Assembly: GCF_005938105.1 (NCBI RefSeq)
Contig: NZ_VCPE01000007.1
Span: forward strand, 31,631 to 95,630
Length of the DNA: 64,000 nt
Reading direction: 5' to 3'
DNA from: Brucella haematophila
GTDB lineage: Bacteria > Pseudomonadota > Alphaproteobacteria > Rhizobiales > Rhizobiaceae
In this document: positions 1 through 12,053 of the stretch, piece by piece
How the letters are laid out: each line of letters begins with the position of its first letter
How positions within the stretch are numbered: position 1 is the first letter of the stretch
Program-made: the position numbers and the translations under genes
Notes under the pieces: model-generated
Database searches by the model: none
What the model saw: the letters and a program-made list of their open reading frames with translations, nothing else
Told to the model about the DNA's origin: nothing

Positions 1-121
1 GTCTCAGCCCGCGAAATCATCCGGGCGATAGCCAGAATGTCTCCGGCAAGCACATCGACAACGAAATCCTGCGATGGTCTGTAGGTGGGTTTCGTTCGTG
101 TGGTGGCTTGAGCAACTGCTG

Positions 122-125
<4 letters not shown>
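1..125 (-). CDS. meaB: MeaB/ArgK-type GTPase, N-terminal fragment (runs off left edge)
   Basis: The ATG at 125 overlaps the stop of the upstream B12-binding gene as ATGA, and the frame stays open to the window edge (41 codons). The visible residues include [18 protein letters not shown], which resembles the start of MeaB/ArgK GTPases (LLAGDRRALARAI-type helix) just before their P-loop region. MeaB proteins load, protect or reactivate adenosylcobalamin-dependent acyl-CoA mutases, and that fits the neighbour, a stand-alone B12-binding mutase subunit. The P-loop lies outside the window, so the call rests on the N-terminal helix and the gene context. Confidence 0.6.
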
Positions 126-1917
<1,792 letters not shown>

Positions 1918-1952
1918 TCAACCATTGCAGCTGGATACTTCGAAGTAAATTT

Positions 1953-1975
1953 GATAATAATGTCGTTAAATTATC
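1953..1975. promoter_or_regulatory. LysR-type operator between dgdA and dgdR-like gene
   Basis: A perfect inverted repeat, GATAAT-N11-ATTATC, lies in the 94-bp divergent intergenic region. This is the classic T-N11-A geometry bound by LysR-type regulators. It ends 12 bp before the regulator ATG, suiting autoregulation, and is 60 bp from the dgdA start, suiting activation or repression of dgdA. Seen directly; the assignment to the neighbouring regulator is inference. Confidence 0.72.
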
Positions 1976-1987
1976 AGGAAAATTGAT

Positions 1988-2848
1988 ATGCAGGCATCCT
2001 TGGACCCCCGCTTGTTGCAGACATTTGTTCGCGCCGCACAAACCGGTTCACTCAGCACGGCAGCATTGCAGGTTGGGCGTACACAATCGGCTGTGACCAT
2101 GCAGATGCAGCGGCTTGAAGAGGCGCTTGGGCAAACGCTTATGCATCGCAGCGGAAGCGGTGTTCGGTTGACGAGCGCGGGCGAAAAATTTCTCACCTAT
2201 GCCGAGCGTATCCTGAAAGCGCACGACGAAGCGCTTGCGGCTTTCTCAGATCATGGTCTGAAGGGGTCCATCGTTTTCGGCTGCCCGGAAGACTATCTGC
2301 TGGCTTTCTTTCCTAAGATTTTCAGGAGTTTTGGTACCAATCACGGCAATGTCGACATCAAGGTTGTCGCTGCCCCGACAGTCGAATTGCGCGGGCTGCT
2401 GCATTCAGGGCAAGTCGATCTTGCCTTGATCTCGACGCTCAATCCGAGCGATGCCAAAGATATCATCCGAACCGAGGCGATGGTCTGGGTCGGCGCAAAG
2501 GCGACACTTGAAGAGCACGAGTTCGGTGACAGGATACCGCTTGCGCTGCCAGCTTCCAACGCGATGGATCACCGTGCTGCCTGTGACGCCATGACCAAAG
2601 CTGGACTGCAATATAGTATCTCTTACGCCAGTAACAGCATTGCCGGCCTGATCGCGGTGACGCGCTCGGGGCTTGCCATCAGCGTGATGACCAAGAATGC
2701 GGTGCCACCGGATTTGCATATTGTGCACGAGCCGATGCCAACGCTGCCCTTACTGGGAATGAAACTGGCTCTCCCAAGTTCAGAAGTGTCAGCCGCAACG
2801 CAGGCATTCATGCATCATATCACGACCAGTTTCGGCGGTGGACGCTAG
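1988..2848 (+). CDS. dgdR: LysR-family transcriptional regulator, DgdR-like
   Basis: 286 residues with an N-terminal winged helix-turn-helix at about residues 5-65 (LLQTFVRAAQTGSLSTAALQ, then QSAVTMQMQRLEEALGQ) and a substrate-binding-like effector domain to the end. It is divergent from dgdA, the arrangement reported for dgdR/dgdA in Burkholderia. The inverted repeat at 1953-1975 is its likely binding site, and a dialkyl amino acid its plausible inducer. The family call is secure; the DgdR name rests mainly on context. Confidence 0.85.
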   Translation: MQASLDPRLLQTFVRAAQTGSLSTAALQVGRTQSAVTMQMQRLEEALGQTLMHRSGSGVRLTSAGEKFLTYAERILKAHDEALAAFSDHGLKGSIVFGCPEDYLLAFFPKIFRSFGTNHGNVDIKVVAAPTVELRGLLHSGQVDLALISTLNPSDAKDIIRTEAMVWVGAKATLEEHEFGDRIPLALPASNAMDHRAACDAMTKAGLQYSISYASNSIAGLIAVTRSGLAISVMTKNAVPPDLHIVHEPMPTLPLLGMKLALPSSEVSAATQAFMHHITTSFGGGR

Positions 2849-3043
2849 GCCCAGTCATGGATCCTGCTGATGGAGGGAACATGGTCTCGCTTCCACGATA
2901 TCGAAAAAATCTCTTCGGCATTATTCATCTGGCTATTTTTTAATCAAGCCCCAGACAATATTACACTTTTAGGTGTCGTGATCTTGATCGGCAGCGCGCT
3001 ATACGTTGTCTGGCGATACCAGTTCAGGGCGTTCGTGCATTAA
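2849..3043 (+). pseudogene. Remnant of an EamA/DMT-family transporter (C-terminal end)
   Basis: Directly after the LysR stop, one frame stays open to a TAA at 3041-3043. From an ATG at 2870 it would encode 57 residues. The second half contains SSALFIWLFFNQAP and LLGVVILIGSALYVVWR, which looks like the last two membrane helices of a DMT (EamA) permease, where a short loop of the type GEVPD-x-W-T joins two helices. The other eight helices are absent and no good RBS precedes the ATG. I read it as the decayed 3' end of a transporter once next to dgdR. Confidence 0.6.
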
Positions 3044-3115
3044 AAGTGAGCGATTTCGTTCCATTCGCACAATTAATGCTTAATACTTATTCAAATTGGT
3101 CAAATTTTATTCTAG

Positions 3116-4510
<1,395 letters not shown>

Positions 4511-4521
4511 TCTCTACAAAA

Positions 4522-4556
4522 GAGGGCGGGGTCATATGGCTCCGCCTTCATTTTTT
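4522..4556 (+). terminator. Rho-independent terminator of gdhA
   Basis: GGCGGGG at 4525-4531 pairs with CTCCGCC at 4540-4546 (one G-T pair) and is followed by TTCATTTTTTC, a usual intrinsic terminator layout 12 bases after the gdhA stop. Confidence 0.8.
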
Positions 4557-4827
4557 CAGCACGTCTTGTGATCCTCGGCCGCTAGTGCTGTTGAAGTGCG
4601 GCTTCTTATTCCCGTTCAAATTGTATGTCGCTCTTAGCCGGCTTTCAGTCCTGCCCGGCTGAGCAATTGCGGTTGTTGCCTGTTTCGGCAAACCGTCGGC
4701 AAGTTCGTCACTTTGCTCAAGTTGCTCCCAAAAAATTTGTCAAATCCACGGCTTGAACGGTTGATACATCAGTGGAACTCTGCTCAATAGTTCTATGAAA
4801 GCGGTAACTTAGGGAGGGGATCGCTGA
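4557..4827. other. Non-coding stretch ahead of the amidohydrolase-dpp operon
   Basis: About 270 bases without a convincing reading frame. It must hold the operon promoter but I could not pick one with confidence. A strong RBS, AGGGAGGGG at about 4812-4820, precedes the ATG at 4828. No repeat or structured RNA recognised. Confidence 0.5.
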
Positions 4828-6459
4828 ATGTCTGTAATGCCCGAAATGCGTGCTGATACCATAATTTATAACGGCACGATCTGGTGTGGATATGAAGAGG
4901 GCACAGTCGAAGCCCTGGCAATCTGGCAAGGTAAAGTGCTTGCTACTGGTACCAAAGATCAGCTCTGGGGCCTAAAAGGCGACAAGACGCAGCTGATCGA
5001 TCTGAAAGGCCGTTTCGCCACACCGGGACTGAACGATTCCCATCTTCACCTCATATCGGTCGGGCTTACGCTCAAGTGGCTCGACGCAACCGCCCATGCA
5101 GCGCCCACGCTTGAAAGCCTGCTCAGCGCAATCCGTGAAAAGGCGGCAACGGTTCCCCCTGGTACCTGGATCAAGGCGCGTGGCTACGATCAGACCAAGC
5201 TTGATGTTGGTCGCCACCCGCATAAATCGGAACTCGATGCGGTTGCGCCAGACCATCCTGTCATGCTTGTACGTGCCTGCGGTCACGTGTCTATCTTCAA
5301 TTCGAAGGCCTTTGAATTGGCCGGTATTGACGAGAACTCGCCTGTTCCCGATGGCGGATTGATCGAGCAGCAGAACGGTGTCCTGACCGGTATGGTCGCC
5401 GAAAATGCACAGGGCGCAGTTCGCAAGGCGATCCCGACCGCGACCACGGAAGAAATGATCGAAGCCATTGAGGCTGCGGGCAATCTGCTGCTTTCCTATG
5501 GCATTACAAGCGTCATGGATGCGGCTGTCGGTCAGGTTGCAGGCTTTGACGAAATTCGCGCCTACAACATTGCAAAGCTGCAAAAGCGGTTGCCGGTACG
5601 CACATGGCTGGTTCTGCTGGGCGACCCGGGCCCTTCAATCGTTGAAAAATGCTACGAGGCCGGGCTGGTCTCTGGTGTCGGCGATGACATGTTGACCGTT
5701 GGCGCGGTCAAGATATTCCTCGATGGTTCTGCTGGTGGTCGCACCGCCTGGATGAGCAAGCCATATCTCGGCGACGACAACAATATTGGCGTGCAGATTT
5801 TGCCGACTGCGGAATTGGAAGCACTGGTGCTGGATACCCATAAGAAGGGATATCAGCTGGCCTGCCATGCCATCGGCGATGCGGCCATCGGGCAGCTCAT
5901 CACCGCCTATGAGAAGGCGCTTGCCGCCTATCCGGATCCGAACCGGCGTCATCGCATTGAACATTGCGGGTTCTCGACGCTGGAACAGCACGAACGTATG
6001 AAGAAGGCCGGTATTTATCCATGCCCGCAGCAAGTCTTCATCTATGATTTTGGTGATGCCTATATTTCCGTTCTGGGCGAGAAGAGGGCGCTTTCAAGCT
6101 ACCCGCTCAAGACGTGGAAAGACCTCGGCTTCAAACCTGCGACGGGAAGCGATGCGCCGGTCTGCCATCCAAATCCTTATCCCAACATCTATTCGATGCT
6201 GACGCGCGAAACGGGCAAGGGCACGGTCATGGATGCACGCGAACGTGTGACCATTGAAGAGGCTCTTCAGGTCTACACCGAATATGGCGCCTTTTCGCAG
6301 AAGCTTGAAAACGTCAAGGGCAAGCTGGTCGCGGGACAGGCGGCGGATATTGCGGTTTTCTCGCGCAATATGCTCACGGCAAAGCCGGAGGAAATTCTCA
6401 ACGATACGCATTGCATGCTCACCATTCGCGAAGGCGAAGTGGTGTTCGAACGTTCATAG
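4828..6459 (+). CDS. Metal-dependent amidohydrolase, YtcJ-like (amidohydrolase family 3)
   Basis: 543 residues without a signal peptide, so cytosolic. The N-terminal metal motif appears as PGLNDSHLHL, where the usual second His position before the H-x-H is D-S-H-x-H. Further on are HAIGDAAI and HRIEHC, with a late GSDAPVCHPNPYPN metal/active-site segment, all as in YtcJ-type hydrolases. These enzymes cleave amides, esters or ring imides; substrates are mostly unknown. It stands 81 bases ahead of a peptide-type ABC transporter on the same strand, so it probably processes the imported compound. Confidence 0.85.
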   Translation: MSVMPEMRADTIIYNGTIWCGYEEGTVEALAIWQGKVLATGTKDQLWGLKGDKTQLIDLKGRFATPGLNDSHLHLISVGLTLKWLDATAHAAPTLESLLSAIREKAATVPPGTWIKARGYDQTKLDVGRHPHKSELDAVAPDHPVMLVRACGHVSIFNSKAFELAGIDENSPVPDGGLIEQQNGVLTGMVAENAQGAVRKAIPTATTEEMIEAIEAAGNLLLSYGITSVMDAAVGQVAGFDEIRAYNIAKLQKRLPVRTWLVLLGDPGPSIVEKCYEAGLVSGVGDDMLTVGAVKIFLDGSAGGRTAWMSKPYLGDDNNIGVQILPTAELEALVLDTHKKGYQLACHAIGDAAIGQLITAYEKALAAYPDPNRRHRIEHCGFSTLEQHERMKKAGIYPCPQQVFIYDFGDAYISVLGEKRALSSYPLKTWKDLGFKPATGSDAPVCHPNPYPNIYSMLTRETGKGTVMDARERVTIEEALQVYTEYGAFSQKLENVKGKLVAGQAADIAVFSRNMLTAKPEEILNDTHCMLTIREGEVVFERS

Positions 6460-6540
6460 GGAGAACAGGCAGCGAAGCTTCGGTTACGCTGCCTGAATAC
6501 GTTCATTCATCGGATCTACAAAAATCAAAAGGGGAAGATC

Positions 6541-8136
6541 ATGAGGAAATTTGCGTTGCTTGCGGCGATGTCCGTCGCATTGCTGGCGGGAACTGCGGCT
6601 TTTGCCGATGACGCGCCGCGTTCTGGCGGTGTCATCAACTTTGTCGCGCCATATGGTGACAGTTTTTCGACACTGGATATTCAGTCCTCGCCTGCAACCC
6701 AGGACGAATTCTACGCCAAGGCTATTCATCGTTCGCTTTATGATTGGGATGCCAATCAGAGTAAACCCGTATTGGGTCTCGCAACGGATGTAAGCGTATC
6801 TGACGATAAGCTCGTCTATACCTATAAGCTGCGTCAGGATGCATTTTTTCATGATGGCAAGCCGCTGATAGCAGACGATATTATCTGGAGCTATACCCGG
6901 ATGATGGACCCGAAGAAGGCCATGCCTCCGGCGCGTTACATTGCCGAAATCAAGGGCGCGGACGAATATGCGCAGGGCAAGGCCAAGGAAATCTCCGGCC
7001 TGAAGAAGATCGACGATCATACGCTGGAAATCACGCTCAAGCAGCCAATCGATCCCGGCTATCAGTTTATGTACAACAACACGGCGATTTATCCGGCCGG
7101 GCAGGGCGATAGTGAGGAGTTTCAGCGTCACCCGATCGGGCTTGGACCTTACAAATTCGCCGAATATGTCCCGGGATCCCGTCTGACGGTTGAGAAGTGG
7201 GATAAGTACTACGACAAGGGCAAACCCTATGCCGACAAAATCAATATTATGATCATGGGTGATGCCGCCGCACGTGACGTTGCTTTCCGCAACAAGGAAA
7301 TCGATGTGGCGGTGCTCGGACCAGCACAATACAGCACCTATCGCGCGGACCCGGAACTCGCGAAGAACATGCTGGAAGTGGCCGAGGCCTATACGCGCGC
7401 AGTCGGCTTCAATCCCGATTTCAAGCCGTTTCAGGACAAGCGCGTTCGTCAGGCGATCAACTACGCTATCGATAGCGATTTGATCATCAAGCGTCTCGTC
7501 AAGGACAAGGCTTATCGTGCGGTCGGCTGGCTTCCGAACTCGTCGCCTGCATTCGACAAGGATGCGAAGCCGTACCCTTATGACCCTGAAAAAGCCAAGG
7601 CCCTGCTCGCAGAGGCCGGTTATCCGGATGGTTTTGAGTTCGAACTGACTGCAACGCAGAATGAAAGCTGGGGTTTGACCATTGTTCAGGCAATCATCCC
7701 GATGTTGGCAAAAGTCGGCATCAAGGTGAAGGCAAAGCCTGTCGAAGCGTCGGTGCTTGCTGATGTCGTTCCGGCTGGCAATTTCCAGGCCTATATGTGG
7801 TCACTGGAAAGCGGACCGGATGCGCTGACCGCGATGCAGTGCTTCTATTCCAAGACACCGCAGTCGGCCTGTAACTATCAGAAGTTCTCCAATGCGGAAT
7901 TCGACAAGATTGTCGATGCTGCGAAGGCCGCCAAGAGCGAAGAAGAGAAGAACGAACTTCTGAAGAAGGCCAACAATCTGTTGCAGGAAGAAGCGCCGGT
8001 CTGGTTCTTCAACTACAACAAGGCCGTCCTTGCGCATCAGCCGTGGTTGCATGGTCTGCAGCCGAATGCGGCGGAAATTGCTGTTCAGTCCTATGAAAAG
8101 CTGTGGGTCGACGACACGGTTCCGTCCGGTCGCTAA
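6541..8136 (+). CDS. Periplasmic substrate-binding protein, DppA/OppA type (SBP family 5)
   Basis: 531 residues, the usual length. A Sec signal peptide ends near AFA-DD (residues 1-22). The body carries SBP_5 features: LATDVSVSDDKLVYTYKLRQDAFFHDGKP, then HPIGLGPYKF, VRQAINYAID and YDPEKAKALLAEAGYPDGF. It would capture a peptide, opine or similar ligand in the periplasm and deliver it to the two permeases that follow. RBS GGGGAAG sits just before the ATG. A strong hairpin behind the gene may protect its 3' end and favour excess binding protein. Confidence 0.92.
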   Translation: MRKFALLAAMSVALLAGTAAFADDAPRSGGVINFVAPYGDSFSTLDIQSSPATQDEFYAKAIHRSLYDWDANQSKPVLGLATDVSVSDDKLVYTYKLRQDAFFHDGKPLIADDIIWSYTRMMDPKKAMPPARYIAEIKGADEYAQGKAKEISGLKKIDDHTLEITLKQPIDPGYQFMYNNTAIYPAGQGDSEEFQRHPIGLGPYKFAEYVPGSRLTVEKWDKYYDKGKPYADKINIMIMGDAAARDVAFRNKEIDVAVLGPAQYSTYRADPELAKNMLEVAEAYTRAVGFNPDFKPFQDKRVRQAINYAIDSDLIIKRLVKDKAYRAVGWLPNSSPAFDKDAKPYPYDPEKAKALLAEAGYPDGFEFELTATQNESWGLTIVQAIIPMLAKVGIKVKAKPVEASVLADVVPAGNFQAYMWSLESGPDALTAMQCFYSKTPQSACNYQKFSNAEFDKIVDAAKAAKSEEEKNELLKKANNLLQEEAPVWFFNYNKAVLAHQPWLHGLQPNAAEIAVQSYEKLWVDDTVPSGR

Positions 8137-8154
8137 TCCCGGTTCACATGGATC

Positions 8155-8178
8155 GGCCCGCTCGCAAACGAGCGGGCC
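8155..8178 (+). terminator. Intercistronic hairpin between binding protein and permease
   Basis: GGCCCGCTCG and CGAGCGGGCC form a perfect 10-bp stem around a CAAA loop, with no strong T tract. This is typical of an attenuating or mRNA-stabilising hairpin behind a binding-protein gene rather than a full stop, since the permease genes follow without another obvious promoter. Confidence 0.7.
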
Positions 8179-8229
8179 ACTTATCCCCTTTGCTCCAGCG
8201 TTTCGTCGCTGATCCGAAAGGAGGACTGC

Positions 8230-9165
8230 GTGCTCTATTTCATTGTGCGCCGCGTCTTGCAGATGATACCGACAGTTCTGGCGGTGTCGTTGCTGGTTTT
8301 CGTCATATTCAGCGTTGTTCCCGGCAGCATCGCGACCGGTCTTGTTGCCAGTGGCAAAGGCATGAGCGACCCGAAACTGGTCGAAAAAATCACGCAGGAA
8401 TTCGGCCTCGACAAACCCGTTCACGTGCGGTTTGGCAACTATCTCGTTCAGCTGGCTAAATTCGATCTCGGCACGTCCTATCGCTCAAGACAGCCGGTCG
8501 TTACGCTCATTCAGGAGCGCATGTGGCCGACCTTGAAGCTTGCTTTCGCAGCAATGGGATTTGCAATTTTGATCGGCGTGCCGCTGGGGTTTGTGGCGGC
8601 GCTCAAGCCGGGGAGCATTCTTGACAGCACGACGATGATCGGCGCGGTTTCCGGGCTTTCAATGCCGCAATTCTGGCTTGGCCTGCTGGCAATGTACCTG
8701 TTTGCACTAACACTCGGCTGGTTGCCCAGTTTCGGTTATGGCGACGGCGGCATACGCAATATCATTCTGCCCGCCCTGACTTTGGGTGTAGCACCTTTGG
8801 CCTTGCTGGCGCGAACGACACGCGCCGCAGTGCTGGAAGTGATGGGCGCTGATTTTATCCGCACGGCCCGTTCAAAGGGCATGAACAGCTTCAGGCTCGT
8901 GAAATGGCACGTCATGCGCAACGCGCTTGTGCTGATCATAACAACAATCGGCCTGCAATTCGGCTCGATGATGGGGCAGGCCGTCGTCGTCGAAAAGCTC
9001 TTCTCATGGCCCGGTCTTGGCTCATTGCTGATCGATAGCGTCTCGCTGCGCGATATTCCCGTTGTCCAAGGCGCAATTCTCGTGATCGTCTTATGGTTCC
9101 TGGTCATCAACACGATCGTTGACATTCTTTACGCGGTCATCGACCCGCGCATCAGCCACGAGTAA
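8230..9165 (+). CDS. Dpp/Opp-type ABC transporter permease (DppB family)
   Basis: 311 residues starting at a GTG supported by AAAGGAGG five bases upstream. A first membrane helix (residues 9-30) is followed by a periplasmic loop and about five more helices. The EAA-type loop region reads YIRTARSKGM-like (FIRTARSKGMNSFRLVKWHVMRNAL), the site that docks on the ATPase. It forms the inner-membrane channel with the DppC-like protein that starts four bases after its stop. Confidence 0.92.
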   Translation: MLYFIVRRVLQMIPTVLAVSLLVFVIFSVVPGSIATGLVASGKGMSDPKLVEKITQEFGLDKPVHVRFGNYLVQLAKFDLGTSYRSRQPVVTLIQERMWPTLKLAFAAMGFAILIGVPLGFVAALKPGSILDSTTMIGAVSGLSMPQFWLGLLAMYLFALTLGWLPSFGYGDGGIRNIILPALTLGVAPLALLARTTRAAVLEVMGADFIRTARSKGMNSFRLVKWHVMRNALVLIITTIGLQFGSMMGQAVVVEKLFSWPGLGSLLIDSVSLRDIPVVQGAILVIVLWFLVINTIVDILYAVIDPRISHE

Positions 9166-9169
9166 GCCA

Positions 9170-9991
9170 ATGAAGCTGCGTTTTAATCTCCTATTCGGCG
9201 GGCTCGTTTGCATCATCATCCTGACAGCGGCAGTCTTCGCGCCGCTGCTGGCCCATTATCATCCGGTCCTTGATGCCGATCTCATGAATGCCGAATTGCC
9301 GCCCGATGCCCAGTTCTGGTTCGGGACAGACGCGCAAGGACGTGACGTCTACTCGCGTATCCTCTACGGTGCGCAGGTGTCGCTGACGGTCGGCATCGTC
9401 TCACAATGCATCAACACAGTGATCGGTCTTGGCTTTGGAATATCGGCGGGCTATTTCGGCGGCTGGTGGGATGATTTCGTCAACGGGTTGACCAATCTGA
9501 TGCTGGCAATCCCGTCACTGATCTTTGCGCTGGCCATCATGGCGGTTCTCGGCCCCGGCCTGCCCAGCCTCTTGCTGGCGCTTGGTCTGACGAACTGGTC
9601 CTGGACATGTCGCATCGCTCGCAGCTCAACGCTCTCACTCAAGAAGCAGGGTTACGTGCAGGCTGCGAAAATGCTGGGCTATAGCGATATTCGCATCATG
9701 ATCACGCAAATCGTGCCCAATATGATCGGCCCGATCCTTGTCATTGGTACGCTTGGCATGGGTGACGCCATTCTGGCTGAGGCCGCACTTTCCTATCTCG
9801 GGCTTGGTATCAGCCCGCCTGATCCAAGCTGGGGTAATATGCTGACCGACGCGCGCGAACTTATCGTCAATGCGCCATGGGCAGCGATTTTTCCCGGCGT
9901 GGCGATCTTCCTCACCGTGCTTGGCCTCAATCTGTTCGGTGATGGCCTGCGCGACTGGCTCGACCCGCATATGAGGACACGCAAGGTATGA
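9170..9991 (+). CDS. Dpp/Opp-type ABC transporter permease (DppC family)
   Basis: 273 residues from the ATG at 9170, which lies four bases after the previous stop. N-terminal helix, then the DppC-typical segment FWFGTDAQGRDVYSRILYGAQ before the core membrane region, and an EAA loop with KMLGYSDIRIMITQIVPN. It pairs with the DppB-like permease. Its stop overlaps the next start (ATGA), coupling it to the first ATPase. A longer in-frame start at 9119 would overlap the previous gene and has no RBS. Confidence 0.92.
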   Translation: MKLRFNLLFGGLVCIIILTAAVFAPLLAHYHPVLDADLMNAELPPDAQFWFGTDAQGRDVYSRILYGAQVSLTVGIVSQCINTVIGLGFGISAGYFGGWWDDFVNGLTNLMLAIPSLIFALAIMAVLGPGLPSLLLALGLTNWSWTCRIARSSTLSLKKQGYVQAAKMLGYSDIRIMITQIVPNMIGPILVIGTLGMGDAILAEAALSYLGLGISPPDPSWGNMLTDARELIVNAPWAAIFPGVAIFLTVLGLNLFGDGLRDWLDPHMRTRKV

Positions 9992-10968
9992 GCGAAAAAG
10001 CACTTCTGGAGGTGGAAAACCTTCGCATCGATATCGTGTCCGGCTCTTCCAGGCACAACGTGGTTGAAGATGTATCCTTCACCATTGGCGCGGGAGAAAC
10101 TTTCGGTCTCGTGGGTGAATCTGGTTGCGGTAAGAGCATCACCGCGTTGTCGATGATCGGTCTGCTGCGCAAACCTTTGTCGATCACTGGCGGCGCCATC
10201 CGCTTCAACGGACAGGATTTGAACAGTCTGTCATCGCGTGAAATGCGCAAGCTGCGCGGCAGTCGTATTGCCATGATTTTCCAGGAGCCGATGACCGCGC
10301 TCAATCCTCTGTCGCCTGTCGGGCGGCAGATTGCGGAAATGTTTGTGCTGCATCAGGGCGCGACCTGGCATGAAGCCGAGCGCAAGGCGGTTGAAGCGCT
10401 TGCAAATGTGCAGGTTCCGGCGCCCGATCAACGAGTGAAGAATTATCCGCACCAAATGTCGGGCGGCATGCGCCAGCGCGTCATGATTGCGATTGCACTG
10501 GCGTGCAATCCTGATCTTTTGATTGCAGACGAGCCGACGACTGCGCTTGACGTGACCGTGCAGGCGGAAATCTTGCGCCTGATGCAGGAGCTTTGCGCCC
10601 AGCGGGGCACGTCTGTGCTGATGATCAGCCATGACCTCGGTGTCATTGCCAAAATGTGCCGCCGCGTTGGTGTCATGTATGCTGGACATCTGGTGGAGGA
10701 GCGCATAACGGCTGGCTTGTTCCAGCATCCGTCGCACCCTTACGCGCATGGTCTTCTGGCATCGCTGCCTCAGCTCGGTTCACGTCAGAAGGAAGGACAG
10801 CGCCAGTTACAGGAAATCGAAGGCGTCGTGCCATCTATTTCCGCTTTTCCAAAAGGATGCCGGTTTGAACCGCGTTGCACACGCGCAACCGAAATATGCC
10901 GCGCGGAAAAACCAGGATGGACGCCGCTGCAAGATGCGGGTGTGGTGAGGTGTTTTCATCATGAATGA
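9988..10968 (+). CDS. ABC transporter ATP-binding protein (DppD/OppD family)
   Basis: 326 residues with Walker A GESGCGKS (about residues 40-47), signature MSGGMRQRV, Walker B LLIADEPTTALD and a switch histidine in MISHDLG. The C-terminal oligopeptide-transporter extension includes a Cys-rich stretch (GCRFEPRCTRATEIC) seen in DppD/OppD proteins, some of which carry an iron-sulfur cluster there. Works with the DppF-like ATPase to drive import. Confidence 0.93.
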   Translation: MSEKALLEVENLRIDIVSGSSRHNVVEDVSFTIGAGETFGLVGESGCGKSITALSMIGLLRKPLSITGGAIRFNGQDLNSLSSREMRKLRGSRIAMIFQEPMTALNPLSPVGRQIAEMFVLHQGATWHEAERKAVEALANVQVPAPDQRVKNYPHQMSGGMRQRVMIAIALACNPDLLIADEPTTALDVTVQAEILRLMQELCAQRGTSVLMISHDLGVIAKMCRRVGVMYAGHLVEERITAGLFQHPSHPYAHGLLASLPQLGSRQKEGQRQLQEIEGVVPSISAFPKGCRFEPRCTRATEICRAEKPGWTPLQDAGVVRCFHHE

Positions 10969-11947
10969 TATGCATTCAACGCGAACAACGGAACCGCTCG
11001 TCACCATTGACGATATATGCGTTTATTTTCCTGTTTCTGGCGGTGTATTCAGCCGTTCCAGACAGCTGCTGCGCGCTGTCAACAATCTCAGCCTGACGCT
11101 CAACAAGGGCGAATGCCTGTCGATTGTGGGTGAATCCGGCTGTGGTAAATCCACCCTCGCGCTTTCGATTGTAGGATTACAGAAACCGACAAGTGGCGAG
11201 ATTTACTTTGAAGACCGCCCGATCACGGGCAGAAATGAACCATCACGGCTTGAACGCGCGCAAATGGCGCAAATGGTGTTTCAGGATCCGTTCGCCTCGC
11301 TCAACCCGCGCCAGACGGTTTATACGTCGCTTGCCGCCCCGTTGCGACTTCATGGCGTGGCATCGCGCAGCGAGGTGGATGGGCGGATCGAGGAAATCTT
11401 GCGCCTCGTCGGGCTAAAGCCCGAGCATGCGAAACGTTTTCCGCATGAATTTTCTGGCGGTCAGCGTCAACGCATCGGGATTGCACGGGCGCTGTTGCTT
11501 AATCCGAAGGTGATTGTTCTCGACGAGCCGGTCTCGGCGCTCGACGTCTCCATTCGTGCGCAGATCATCAATCTATTGCTGGAGCTGAAGGAAAGGCTAG
11601 GCCTGTCCTATATCATGATCAGCCATGATCTGAGTGTCGTGGAACATATGAGTGACCGCGTGGCTGTCATGTATTTCGGGCAGATTGTCGAAAGCGGACC
11701 TTGGGACCGGATTTTCTCGAATCCAACCCATCCTTATACAAGGCGATTGATCGCGGCCATACCCGACCCCATGACCGAGCTAGCCGGTGGGCGTCTTCTC
11801 GACGACAGAACTGCGCCGGAAGCGCCGGAGGGCTATGCTTTCTATCCGCAGAGTTTTGGCACGCATGACGTGCACCAGATACCACCACCCACGCAGTTCA
11901 TCGATATCGGCGGTGGACAGCACATTCGCGTTATGGAGAGTGCATAA
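10961..11947 (+). CDS. ABC transporter ATP-binding protein (DppF/OppF family)
   Basis: 328 residues with Walker A GESGCGKST, signature FSGGQRQRIGIARAL, Walker B VIVLDEPVSALD and MISHDLSVVEHMSDRVAVMYFG. It overlaps dppD-like gene by eight bases. It completes an A-B-C-D-F set, all on the same strand as the amidohydrolase. No terminator is evident before the two-component genes, but a 106-base gap separates them. Confidence 0.92.
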   Translation: MNDMHSTRTTEPLVTIDDICVYFPVSGGVFSRSRQLLRAVNNLSLTLNKGECLSIVGESGCGKSTLALSIVGLQKPTSGEIYFEDRPITGRNEPSRLERAQMAQMVFQDPFASLNPRQTVYTSLAAPLRLHGVASRSEVDGRIEEILRLVGLKPEHAKRFPHEFSGGQRQRIGIARALLLNPKVIVLDEPVSALDVSIRAQIINLLLELKERLGLSYIMISHDLSVVEHMSDRVAVMYFGQIVESGPWDRIFSNPTHPYTRRLIAAIPDPMTELAGGRLLDDRTAPEAPEGYAFYPQSFGTHDVHQIPPPTQFIDIGGGQHIRVMESA

Positions 11948-12053
11948 GAAAAAGACTGCGCCCTGATTTATACTGCAGCGCCAAAGACTGTCGTAAAATT
12001 GCCGGAATGGCCGGGCTAAGAATTCAAATTCTTCATGGCTGAAGGTTAAACAA

